Positions 43,288 through 51,458 of a stretch of 64,000 nt of DNA are shown here, piece by piece. The stretch spans positions 23,851-87,850 of the forward strand of contig CALWLY010000014.1 in the NCBI GenBank assembly GCA_944381635.1. The letters are read 5' to 3'. The stretch's first letter is position 1. Each line of letters opens with the position of its first letter. Below the pieces are notes generated by a model, which had not been told where the DNA came from, made no database searches, and saw only the letters and a program-made list of their open reading frames with translations. Both the position numbers and the translations under genes were made by a program. The DNA comes from an uncultured Lachnospiraceae bacterium. Its GTDB lineage: Bacteria > Bacillota > Clostridia > Lachnospirales > Lachnospiraceae.

Positions 43288-44571
43288 ATGGAAGAGACGA
43301 TACAGCTTTTAAAAAATGTTATGAAGCGGGAAGTGGAGGAACAGAATCTGGCGGGCATCAGCCTGCTTGTAAGGAAAAACGGACAGGAACTGTTATATCT
43401 TCAGGAGGGACTGGCGGATCTTGAGCAACAAAGATCGGTTTCCAGAGACTGTATTTACCGTCTGTATTCTCAGACAAAACCTGTCACGGCAGCAGCGGCT
43501 ATGATTCTTATGGAAAGAGGAATTCTGGATCTGGCAGAACCGGTTTCCCGCTATTTGAAAACTTTCCGGAGTCAGAAAGTTTCAACGCCGGATGGTCTGG
43601 TGCCTGTATATCCGTGGAGAGAAATGAACTTGCATGATCTTTTGTGCATGACTTCCGGTCTGGTTTATCCGGACATATCTTTTGAAGCCGGAAGAGCGGC
43701 GGATGAAGTGTTCCGGGAACTGGATGAACGCCTTTATGGAGATAACCCTATGACAACTATGGAGCTGGCAGAACGTCTTGGCCAGCTCCCTCTCGCCTTT
43801 CAGCCGGGAAGCAGCTGGCGGTATGGAACATCTGCGGATATTATGGGCGCCGTGATCGAAGTGGCAAGCGGCATGAAATTTGGCGAATTTTTACAGAAAG
43901 AGCTGTTTGAACCTCTGGGAATGAAAGATACCGGATTTTTTGTGCCGGAAGAAAAGAAACACAGGCTGGCAGGTGTCTATGAGGCTTTGGAAGAAAACGA
44001 AGACGGAGAGCAAACGGTCTTAACGGCAGAACAACATGCCGGGAAAAATGGCAGCAGCGCCGCAGGTGCAGGAAATACCGGCGGATTTCAAAGGAAAAAG
44101 AAACTGATTCCTTATACGGGAAATAACCTTGGCATACGGAATCAGATGGACAAATCTCCCGCTTTTGAATCAGGGGGCGCAGGACTGGTTTCCACGCTGG
44201 ATGATTATGCCGCTTTTGCACAGATGCTGTTAAACGGCGGAGAATATGGAGGAAAGCAAATTTTGTCTCCCGGAACAGTGGCATTTATGACGCAGGGAGA
44301 ACTCATGCCTCATCAGCAGGGGGCATTCGACTGGGGAGGTATGGAGGGATACAGTTACAGCAACTTTATGCGTATCATGAAAAATCCTTCTCAGGCGATT
44401 TTTCAGTCAGTCAAAGGGGAATATGGCTGGGATGGCTGGTTGGGAATGTATTTTCTCAATATCCCGTCAGAGAAGATGACAGTCCTTATTGGAATGCAGA
44501 GGAAAGATGCCGGAACCATGCCGGTTTCCAGAAAACTTAAAAATATTGTGATAAGTAGACTTTGCAAATAA
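43288..44571 (+). CDS. Beta-lactamase-fold serine hydrolase
   Basis: 427 residues, class C-like/AmpH-EstB fold: SxxK at Ser61-Lys64 (SQTKPVTAAAAM), the Tyr motif WRYGTSADI (about 178) in place of YxN, and a Gly-rich third box (DWGGMEGY). There is no signal peptide, so it is probably cytoplasmic, an esterase or peptidase rather than a penicillinase. An insertion of about 50 residues (about 235-285, rich in Glu/Gly/Lys) is not usual. GGAGG precedes ATG 43288. Confidence 0.88.
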   Translation: MEETIQLLKNVMKREVEEQNLAGISLLVRKNGQELLYLQEGLADLEQQRSVSRDCIYRLYSQTKPVTAAAAMILMERGILDLAEPVSRYLKTFRSQKVSTPDGLVPVYPWREMNLHDLLCMTSGLVYPDISFEAGRAADEVFRELDERLYGDNPMTTMELAERLGQLPLAFQPGSSWRYGTSADIMGAVIEVASGMKFGEFLQKELFEPLGMKDTGFFVPEEKKHRLAGVYEALEENEDGEQTVLTAEQHAGKNGSSAAGAGNTGGFQRKKKLIPYTGNNLGIRNQMDKSPAFESGGAGLVSTLDDYAAFAQMLLNGGEYGGKQILSPGTVAFMTQGELMPHQQGAFDWGGMEGYSYSNFMRIMKNPSQAIFQSVKGEYGWDGWLGMYFLNIPSEKMTVLIGMQRKDAGTMPVSRKLKNIVISRLCK

Positions 44572-44592
44572 ATAAGGGCGGAAAAAAGGAGG

Positions 44593-44617
44593 GCCGGCAG
44601 AAGCTTATTCTGCCGGC
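44593..44617. terminator. GC-rich hairpin after the serine hydrolase
   Basis: GCCGGCAGAA/TTCTGCCGGC, a perfect 10 bp stem without a following T-run on the plus strand; on the minus strand a T-rich stretch follows. Role uncertain. Confidence 0.45.
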
Positions 44618-44735
44618 AGATATGAAAAAGAAAATTTATATTAAAAGGTTTGATATCCTTTTGATGATTTAACTATACCTCATAGATGTGACAGGAATCT
44701 GTACGGAAAGTGAAAACTTTGTGAAGAAAAAATGA

Positions 44736-44778
44736 ATGAAAAAGAAAAGCCGACAACCCGTGCAGTTATCGGCTTTTC
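44736..44778 (-). terminator. Terminator of the tRNA-Trp gene
   Basis: On the minus strand GAAAAGCCGA pairs with TCGGCTTTTC, followed by TTTTTC, about 28 bases after the tRNA 3' end. Confidence 0.8.
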
Positions 44779-44805
44779 TCGTATTTACGCTCATTCAGCA
44801 ATTAG

Positions 44806-44876
44806 CAGGGGCAGTAGGAATCGAACCCACATCGATGGTTTTGGAGACCACTGTTCTACCTTTGAACTATGCCCCT
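44806..44876 (-). tRNA. tRNA-Trp (CCA anticodon)
   Basis: A 71 nt cloverleaf on the minus strand. Acceptor stem AGGGGCA/TGCCCCT; D arm with GTTCAAAGGTAGAAC; anticodon stem GTGGT/ACCAT with loop CTCCAAA, giving anticodon CCA; T arm GTGGGTTCGATTCCTAC. The 3' CCA is not encoded (the genome reads GCTG after the acceptor stem). Confidence 0.95.
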
Positions 44877-44909
44877 ATTTGGTTTGTCATGCTCGCGCTG
44901 ACAAAATGT

Positions 44910-44939
44910 ATAATACCACAGGAGAGGGAAGATTGGCAA
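44910..44939 (-). promoter_or_regulatory. Promoter of tRNA-Trp
   Basis: On the minus strand TTGCCA, 18 bp spacer, TATTAT, about 34 bp before the tRNA 5' end. A TGTCA/TGACA inverted repeat lies in between. Confidence 0.65.
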
Positions 44940-45021
44940 GCATAAAATTAAATTTTTTGAAAAAATATGCTTTCCCTGATTTTTGCATTGAGGAATTCCT
45001 TCTTATAGTTCCTATATTTCT

Positions 45022-45900
45022 TTATTTTCCCTCCTGAGGGGCAGCAATGTCGGCAGGCAGGTGGATATATCGGGTGTACATAGCTAGCTCCTGTTCATAA
45101 TCCTGTTCAGAATCTGGGTCATAATCATCTTCATATTCATTTTCATAGTCATCTTCAAATTCCGGCACATCGCCTTCTGCGCTTTCAAAACGGCAGCTGT
45201 TCGGAGAAGAAGATGGTTCCAAACTGTCATAATCGGAAAAAAGTTCGTCCTCCGGCTCTTCTTTCAGAAAGCGTCTCCTTCCTCTCCGGATTTTTTCCAG
45301 CCGGAGTTCTTCGTCCTCAGCTTCCAGCTCTTTAAATTGTCCGGTCTTTTTGTCTTTGGAAGTAAGGCTTAAGTTTTCCGAAGACAGAGATTTGAACACG
45401 GTTTTTCTGCCGATATAACCGGCAATCCGTACGGCGTAGATTCCGGGGATGATTCCGCAGGTGTCGATCAGCACATCTTTTGGAGAAGGGGAGCGGCCGG
45501 GGCTGAACGACTGGTGAAATTCATCCAGGACTGCAAAGGCAATGCAGAAAAATCCTGCCGCGAGCACAAGCCGAAAGCCGCGCATTCCATAGACATAGAG
45601 GGGAAAGGCAACGGCTGCGGCAAAGATAAAATACTCTGTCATATGGGCAGCTTTGCGCACATAATGGTTGAAAGTCAAAAGATACTGTTCCGCTTGCTCT
45701 TCAGTGAGAGAAAGGTTCAGATGTTCTTCTGCAAAGGAAATGATTTTGTGCGTTACGTCAAGGCTGGTAGCGGTGGAAGCGTTTCCGTCCTGGGCAGAGA
45801 AGGAAAATATGACATACATCATAATGATTGCGGGAACAAAAGACAGCGGTTTTAACGTAAAGCGAAGAAATTTTTTTATAAAAAGCAAAAAATAGTTCAT
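45022..45900 (-). CDS. VanZ-like membrane protein with acidic C-terminal tail
   Basis: 292 residues. The N-terminal 170 residues are a VanZ domain with about four to five membrane helices and the typical conserved segments (IFSFSAQDG, KAAHMTEYFIFAA, DEFHQSFSPGRSPSPKDVLI then DTCG). The remaining 120 residues are a hydrophilic acidic tail rich in Glu, Asp and Tyr that is not part of the family. ATG at 45900 follows AGAAGGA; the longer frame lacks a ribosome binding site. VanZ relatives affect resistance to lipoglycopeptides in some species; here the role is unknown. Confidence 0.85.
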   Translation of the reverse strand: MNYFLLFIKKFLRFTLKPLSFVPAIIMMYVIFSFSAQDGNASTATSLDVTHKIISFAEEHLNLSLTEEQAEQYLLTFNHYVRKAAHMTEYFIFAAAVAFPLYVYGMRGFRLVLAAGFFCIAFAVLDEFHQSFSPGRSPSPKDVLIDTCGIIPGIYAVRIAGYIGRKTVFKSLSSENLSLTSKDKKTGQFKELEAEDEELRLEKIRRGRRRFLKEEPEDELFSDYDSLEPSSSPNSCRFESAEGDVPEFEDDYENEYEDDYDPDSEQDYEQELAMYTRYIHLPADIAAPQEGK

Positions 45901-46099
45901 AATTTCAGTCCTTCTTTTATCCAATCTTGTTTTTTCTACGATTTTTTGTATAATGAAATTAGTGTGATTATCATAGCACAACTCACAACAGAAAAAAACG
46001 GCAGAATAAAAATCGTAATGAAAACTTAAGAAAAAACAGAGGGAAATTCTGCTTTTTCAAAGGAAGAACATGCGGTTTGCCGTCAGATGGGAGCAGAAG

Positions 46100-46942
46100 A
46101 TGGAAAACAATTTTAACACACCTTTGGAGGTAATCAGAGGAAATCTGAAAGGTGCGCAGACTAAGGCAAGTCTTTCCATTGGCAGAATGATCCTGCTTGG
46201 CATGATGGCAGGGGCGTTCATTGCTTTTGGCGGTGCAGCCAGCAATGTGGCGGCACACGGAATTGCTGATGTCGGGCTTTCCAGGCTGGTGATGGCTGTG
46301 GTATTCCCGGTGGGACTTATGCTTGTGGTGCTGACAGGGGCGGAATTATTTACCGGCAACTGTCTCATGACCATGGCAGCATGGAACAGGGATATCAGCT
46401 GGAAGGCACTGCTTCGCAGCCTGACAGTTGTCTATGTGGGCAATCTGGCAGGTGCACTGGTTGTGGATGTACTGATATTTTATTCCGGACAGTTTGACTA
46501 CAGCGGCGGAAATCTGGGAGCTTTTGCTATCAAAGTAGCTGTGGGAAAGGCAGGCATGACGCCTGGCCGTGCGGTGATTTCCGGAATACTCTGCAATATT
46601 GTGGTATGCCTGGCAGTGTTGGCGGCAGGTGCAGCCAGAGATGTCATCGGCAAGATCGGGGCAGTTTTCTTCCCAATCATGGCCTTTGTCATCTGTGGGT
46701 TTGAGCATTGTGTTGCAAATATGTTTTATCTGCCTGCAGGAATTCTGGCATCCACAAATCCGGTTTATGCGGCCAAAGCGGCAGAGCTTTACGGAATCAC
46801 ATCCGAACAGTGCGCGAATCTCTTGACGGGAAGTATTTCCAGACTTTTTCTTGTAAGTGTGGGTAATGTTTTGGGAGGCGTCGTATTTGTAAGCCTGGTG
46901 TTTTATACGGTTTATAAAAAAGACTTGAAAAGCCTGCAGTAG
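46100..46942 (+). CDS. Formate/nitrite transporter family channel
   Basis: 280 residues, six helices, FNT pentameric channel fold: broken-helix motifs (AGAFIAFGGAAS, LFTGNCLMTMAA) and the conserved central His region in GFEHCVANMFYLP. It probably exports or imports formate, nitrite or a related anion; formate fits an anaerobe. ATG 46100 follows GGGAG at 6 bases; ATG 46070, behind AAAGGA, is an alternative adding 10 residues. Confidence 0.92.
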   Translation: MENNFNTPLEVIRGNLKGAQTKASLSIGRMILLGMMAGAFIAFGGAASNVAAHGIADVGLSRLVMAVVFPVGLMLVVLTGAELFTGNCLMTMAAWNRDISWKALLRSLTVVYVGNLAGALVVDVLIFYSGQFDYSGGNLGAFAIKVAVGKAGMTPGRAVISGILCNIVVCLAVLAAGAARDVIGKIGAVFFPIMAFVICGFEHCVANMFYLPAGILASTNPVYAAKAAELYGITSEQCANLLTGSISRLFLVSVGNVLGGVVFVSLVFYTVYKKDLKSLQ

Positions 46943-47046
46943 GAGCAAGGCAGGGGCAGACGGCCATAGGGGTCTGCCTGGAAATAAACAGGCGAAGGGG
47001 CAGGGACGGACATCCCTGTCCGGTTTGCCCGCAGATAGGTAACAGG

Positions 47047-47090
47047 CCCGAAGACGGGAAGCAAGACAAGGCCGACTGGTTTCGGGTTTT
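47047..47090 (+). terminator. Probable terminator between the FNT gene and purL
   Basis: CCCGAA pairs with TTCGGG across 28 bases, followed by TTTT. The gap 46943-47217 also holds GGCAGAC/GTCTGCC (about 46954-46978) and GAGGAT/ATCCTC hairpins. No gene is seen in it. Confidence 0.5.
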
Positions 47091-47217
47091 AAATAAAACA
47101 GGGAGAGGATGCCTGTTATATCCTCTTTCACAACATTTTATAACATCGGTGGAAAAATGAGAAAAATCCACCGCTGCTGCATAGGAAACAGAAATACAAC
47201 AGAAAGTAGGAGCCAGA

Positions 47218-50200
47218 ATGGGAGAAGTAAAACGTATTTATGTGGAAAAGAAGCGTCCTTTTGCGGTAAAGGCGAAGGAGCTCAAGGAAGAACTCAGGAA
47301 CTATCTGGATATGGAAGGGCTTGAGGATGTGAGAATCTTTATCCGCTACGATGTGGAGAACATCAGCGATAAGGTGTTTGCGAGAGCATGTGAGACAGTT
47401 TTTTCAGAACCCCCGGTGGATATTCTTTACCATGAAAATATCGATGTGCCGGAAAACGGCCGTGTGTTCAGTATGGAATTTCTTCCCGGTCAGTTTGACC
47501 AGCGTGCGGATTCCGCAGTACAGTGTGTACAGTTCTTAAACGAGGAGGAGAAGCCGATCATCAAAACGGCGACCACATACCTGTTAACGGGAAATATCTC
47601 CGACGACGAGTTTGAGCGTATCAAAGCGTACTGCATTAACCCGGTAGACTCCAGAGAGACTACGATGGTAAAACCGGAGACTCTGGTGACCGTGTTTGAC
47701 GAACCTGAGGATGTGAAAATTTTCGATGGCTTTACGGCCCTCGGGGAAAAAGAATTGAAAGAGCTCTATGATTCTCTGGGGCTGGCTATGACTTTCAAGG
47801 ATTTCAAACATATTCAGAATTATTTTGCGGGAGAAGAAAAAAGAGATCCTTCCATGACGGAAATACGTGTGCTGGATACCTACTGGTCCGATCACTGCCG
47901 TCATACAACTTTTTCTACAGAGCTTAAAAACGTAGAATTTGCAGATGGCTATTACCGCACTCCCATGGAGACTGCTTATGAAAGCTATCTGGATACCAGA
48001 GCTGAGATCTTTAAAGGCAGAGATGACAAATTTGTATGTCTGATGGATCTGGCTCTGATGGCTATGCGCAAGCTGAAAAAGGAAGGCAAGCTGCAAGACA
48101 TGGAAGAGTCGGAAGAAATCAACGCCTGCTCCGTAGTAGTTCCTGTGGAAATGGATTACGGCGAAGGCCCTGTGACGGAGGAATGGCTGGTATTTTTCAA
48201 GAATGAGACTCACAATCATCCTACCGAAATCGAACCTTTCGGCGGTGCAGCTACCTGTCTTGGCGGAGCAATCCGTGATCCGCTGTCCGGACGCGGCTAT
48301 GTATACCAGGCAATGCGTGTTACCGGTGCTGCAGATCCTACCGTTCCGGTGGCAGATACTTTAAAAGGAAAGCTGCCTCAGAAAAAACTGGTTCGCGGCG
48401 CTGCATCAGGTTATTCTTCCTACGGTAACCAGATTGGTCTGGCAACCGGTTTTGTAAAAGAAATTTATCATCCCAATTATGTGGCAAAAAGAATGGAGAT
48501 CGGTGCGGTAATGGGTGCAGCTCCCAGAAGCAATGTAATCCGTGAGACATCCGATCCTTCCGATATTATCATCCTGCTTGGCGGACGTACAGGACGCGAC
48601 GGCTGCGGCGGTGCAACCGGTTCCTCCAAGGTGCACACAGAAGCAAGTATTGAGACCTGCGGTGCGGAAGTGCAGAAAGGTAATGCACCTACAGAACGCA
48701 AGATTCAGAGACTGTTCCGCCGTGCGGAAGTGACAAAACTTATCAAAAAATGTAACGACTTTGGCGCAGGCGGTGTATCTGTGGCAATCGGTGAGCTGGC
48801 AGCAGGACTGGTTGTGGATCTGGACAAGGTTCCGAAGAAATATGCGGGACTGGACGGAACAGAACTGGCAATTTCCGAATCTCAGGAAAGAATGGCAGTT
48901 GTAGTTGATCCGAAAAATGTAGAAAAATTCCTGGCTTATGCCGCAGAAGAAAATCTGGAAGCAGTGCCTGTGGCAACTGTGACAGAGGAACCGAGACTTG
49001 TTTTGAAATGGAGAGGAAAGGAAATCGTAAATATTTCCAGAGCTTTCCTGGATACAAACGGCGCTCATCAGGAAACGGATGTTTTTGTGGATGTGCCAAG
49101 CGAAGAAAACAACTATTTAAAGAAATATGCGGTTTCCAAAGTGGGAGAAGCCGTGAAGGAAGGCGATATAAAGAAAGCCTGGCTTACTCTGCTGGCAGAC
49201 TTAAATGTATGCTCTCAGAAAGGTCTTGTGGAAATGTTTGACGCTTCCATCGGCGCAGGCAGTGTGTTCATGCCTTACGGCGGAAAATATCAGCTTACGG
49301 AAACACAGGCAATGGTGGCAAAACTTCCTGTATTAAAAGGCAAAACAGACACTGTGACTATGATGAGCTACGGTTTTGATCCTTATTTGTCAAGCTGGAG
49401 CCCTTATCACGGAGCAATCTATGCGGTGACAGAATCTATGGCCAAAATTGTGGCAAATGGCGGTGACTTTAAAAAGATTCGCTTTACTTTCCAGGAATAT
49501 TTCCGCCGCATGAGCGAGGAAGCGGCAAGATGGAGCCAGCCTTTTGCAGCTCTTCTGGGTGCATACGATGCGCAGATTGGCTTTGGTCTGCCCTCCATCG
49601 GAGGAAAAGATTCCATGTCCGGAACCTTCAATGACATTGATGTTCCGCCTACACTGGTTTCTTTCGCTGTGGATATTGCAAAGAGCAAAGATATTATTAC
49701 ACCGGAACTGAAAAAAGCAGGCAACAAGCTGGTTCGTTTCCGGATTGAAAAAGATGACTATTTCGTTCCTGTATACGATCAGGTTATGGAACTTTATGAA
49801 GCAATCCATACGTTGATCCAGGAAAAGGTACTTGTATCCGCTTATGCTCTGGATTCCAAGGGTGTGGCTGCGGCTGTCAGCAAGATGGCGTTCGGAAACG
49901 GTCTGGGCGTAGTTGTAGATGATGAAGTGGAAGCAAAAGACCTGTTCGAAAACGGTCTGGGCGATATTATTGCCGAAGTGGATGCAGATAAATTAAATCT
50001 GATTGATGCAGAATACGAAGTGATCGGTGCAGTGACAGAAAAACCGGTATTTGTTTACAAAAATGTGGAAATCAGCATGGAAGAAGCTTTGAACGTGTGG
50101 AAAGGTACACTGGAAAAAGTATTCCCCACCAAAGCGGAGACAGGCTGTGAACCGGTGGAGAGCAAACTGTATCAGGCAGACAGCATTTATGTATGCAGAC

Positions 50201-51009
50201 ACAAAGTGGCAAAACCTACGGTATTTATTCCGGTATTCCCCGGAACAAACTGTGAATACGACAGTGCAAAGGCATTTGAACGCGCAGGAGCTAATATTGT
50301 AACTAAGATTTTCCGCAATCTGAGCGCACAGGATATCCGCTCATCTGTGGATGAATTTGAAAAAGCGATCAGCCAGGCTCAGATTATTATGTTCCCGGGC
50401 GGTTTTTCCGCAGGTGATGAGCCGGACGGCAGCGCTAAGTTCTTCGCAACAGCATTCCAGAATGAAAAAATCAAGGAAGCAGTTATGAAGCTTGTAAATG
50501 AGAGAGACGGTCTCTGCCTTGGTATCTGCAACGGTTTCCAGGCGCTGATCAAACTGGGACTGGTTCCTTACGGACAGATCACAGGACAGAAAGAGGATTC
50601 TCCAACCCTGACCTTCAACACCATCAACCGTCACATTTCCAAGATGGTTTATACGAAGGTTGTGTCCAACAAATCTCCCTGGTTAGCAGGCGCAGAGCTT
50701 GGAAAAACTTATGTAAACCCTGCTTCTCACGGAGAAGGACGTTTTGTTGCTCCCACAGAGTGGATTCAGAAGCTGTTTGAAAACGGACAGGTGGCAACAC
50801 AATATGCGGATATCAACGGAAATATTTCCATGGATGAGGAGTGGAACGTAAACGGTTCTTATGCATCCATCGAAGGAATCACTTCCCCGGACGGACGTAT
50901 TCTCGGAAAGATGGCTCACTCCGAGCGCCGTGACGCATCCGTTGCCATGAACATTTACGGCGATCAGGATCTGAAGATTTTCGAATCCGGCGTAAAATAT
51001 TTCCTGTAA
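47218..51009 (+). CDS. purL: Phosphoribosylformylglycinamidine synthase, single-chain
   Basis: 1263 residues. It converts FGAR to FGAM with glutamine and ATP. The large form fuses the PurS-like N-terminus (about 1-150), the two AIRS-type ATP domains (TYWSDHCRHTTF near 222, FFKNETHNHPTEIEPFGGAA near 330, GFGLPSIGGKDSMSG-like IGFGLPSIGGKDSM near 790) and the C-terminal glutaminase (VFIPVFPGTNCEYD, Cys at about 1105 in LCLGICNGFQ, HGEGRF). ATG 47218 follows GTAGGAG. Bacillus uses three separate proteins (PurS, PurL, PurQ); the fused form is common in Lachnospiraceae. It lies 20 kb from the other pur genes. Confidence 0.96.
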   Translation: MGEVKRIYVEKKRPFAVKAKELKEELRNYLDMEGLEDVRIFIRYDVENISDKVFARACETVFSEPPVDILYHENIDVPENGRVFSMEFLPGQFDQRADSAVQCVQFLNEEEKPIIKTATTYLLTGNISDDEFERIKAYCINPVDSRETTMVKPETLVTVFDEPEDVKIFDGFTALGEKELKELYDSLGLAMTFKDFKHIQNYFAGEEKRDPSMTEIRVLDTYWSDHCRHTTFSTELKNVEFADGYYRTPMETAYESYLDTRAEIFKGRDDKFVCLMDLALMAMRKLKKEGKLQDMEESEEINACSVVVPVEMDYGEGPVTEEWLVFFKNETHNHPTEIEPFGGAATCLGGAIRDPLSGRGYVYQAMRVTGAADPTVPVADTLKGKLPQKKLVRGAASGYSSYGNQIGLATGFVKEIYHPNYVAKRMEIGAVMGAAPRSNVIRETSDPSDIIILLGGRTGRDGCGGATGSSKVHTEASIETCGAEVQKGNAPTERKIQRLFRRAEVTKLIKKCNDFGAGGVSVAIGELAAGLVVDLDKVPKKYAGLDGTELAISESQERMAVVVDPKNVEKFLAYAAEENLEAVPVATVTEEPRLVLKWRGKEIVNISRAFLDTNGAHQETDVFVDVPSEENNYLKKYAVSKVGEAVKEGDIKKAWLTLLADLNVCSQKGLVEMFDASIGAGSVFMPYGGKYQLTETQAMVAKLPVLKGKTDTVTMMSYGFDPYLSSWSPYHGAIYAVTESMAKIVANGGDFKKIRFTFQEYFRRMSEEAARWSQPFAALLGAYDAQIGFGLPSIGGKDSMSGTFNDIDVPPTLVSFAVDIAKSKDIITPELKKAGNKLVRFRIEKDDYFVPVYDQVMELYEAIHTLIQEKVLVSAYALDSKGVAAAVSKMAFGNGLGVVVDDEVEAKDLFENGLGDIIAEVDADKLNLIDAEYEVIGAVTEKPVFVYKNVEISMEEALNVWKGTLEKVFPTKAETGCEPVESKLYQADSIYVCRHKVAKPTVFIPVFPGTNCEYDSAKAFERAGANIVTKIFRNLSAQDIRSSVDEFEKAISQAQIIMFPGGFSAGDEPDGSAKFFATAFQNEKIKEAVMKLVNERDGLCLGICNGFQALIKLGLVPYGQITGQKEDSPTLTFNTINRHISKMVYTKVVSNKSPWLAGAELGKTYVNPASHGEGRFVAPTEWIQKLFENGQVATQYADINGNISMDEEWNVNGSYASIEGITSPDGRILGKMAHSERRDASVAMNIYGDQDLKIFESGVKYFL

Positions 51010-51074
51010 AACATAGGGTTCTTCCTGTTTGACGGGATGGATAAAAGCAGAAAAATTAATGAAAAGAAATGATA

Positions 51075-51118
51075 GCGTCGGTGTACAGGGGGACCGTATC
51101 ACCCCTGTACACCGACGC
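51075..51118. repeat. Perfect 17 bp hairpin after purL
   Basis: Arms 51075-51091 and 51102-51118 are exact reverse complements around 10 bases; no T-run follows. The terminator at 51124 comes next. Confidence 0.8.
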
Positions 51119-51123
51119 CAAAG

Positions 51124-51160
51124 AACTCTCTGGAAACATTTGGTTTTCAGGGAGTTTTTT
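51124..51160 (+). terminator. Terminator of purL
   Basis: AACTCTCTG pairs with CAGGGAGTT (one wobble), followed by a T-run that also starts the next hairpin. Confidence 0.8.
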
Positions 51161-51198
51161 ACGTAGGAAATGTCATTTCCTATCGTATAAAAAGAACA
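51155..51198. repeat. GGAAA-family hairpin, diverged
   Basis: TTTTTTACGTAGGAAAT and ATTTCCTATCGTATAAAAAG pair with a three-base gap around GTC. No further gene is seen between 51200 and the sulfatase start. Confidence 0.6.
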
Positions 51199-51458
51199 AG
51201 ATTATGTGCGACCTGCGGAAAAGAAAGAGCTTTGTTTGAATCTGATGTAGCAATTTTGACCAAACACTGGTAGAATGGAAAGGTAAAAGACAGCATCTGT
51301 GTACATGAGGCAATGCATGGAGAATGTGATTTTCTGCATTTTTATTGTGATTTTCGATTTGTGCATACGGAGTGAAAACAAAGAAGAAGGAAAAAGCCTT
51401 TCAACGACCGTTTTACCTTATTTATATGAATGCTGATAATAGTTGGAGGTGTAAAGGG

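Noticed and set aside
43288..44571. Beta-lactamase conferring drug resistance
   Set aside because: SxxK is present, but there is no signal peptide and the YxN and KTG boxes are altered; esterase or peptidase activity is more likely.
46943..47217. Purine or PRPP riboswitch before purL
   Set aside because: Neither the purine three-way junction consensus nor the ykkC core motifs could be found by eye.
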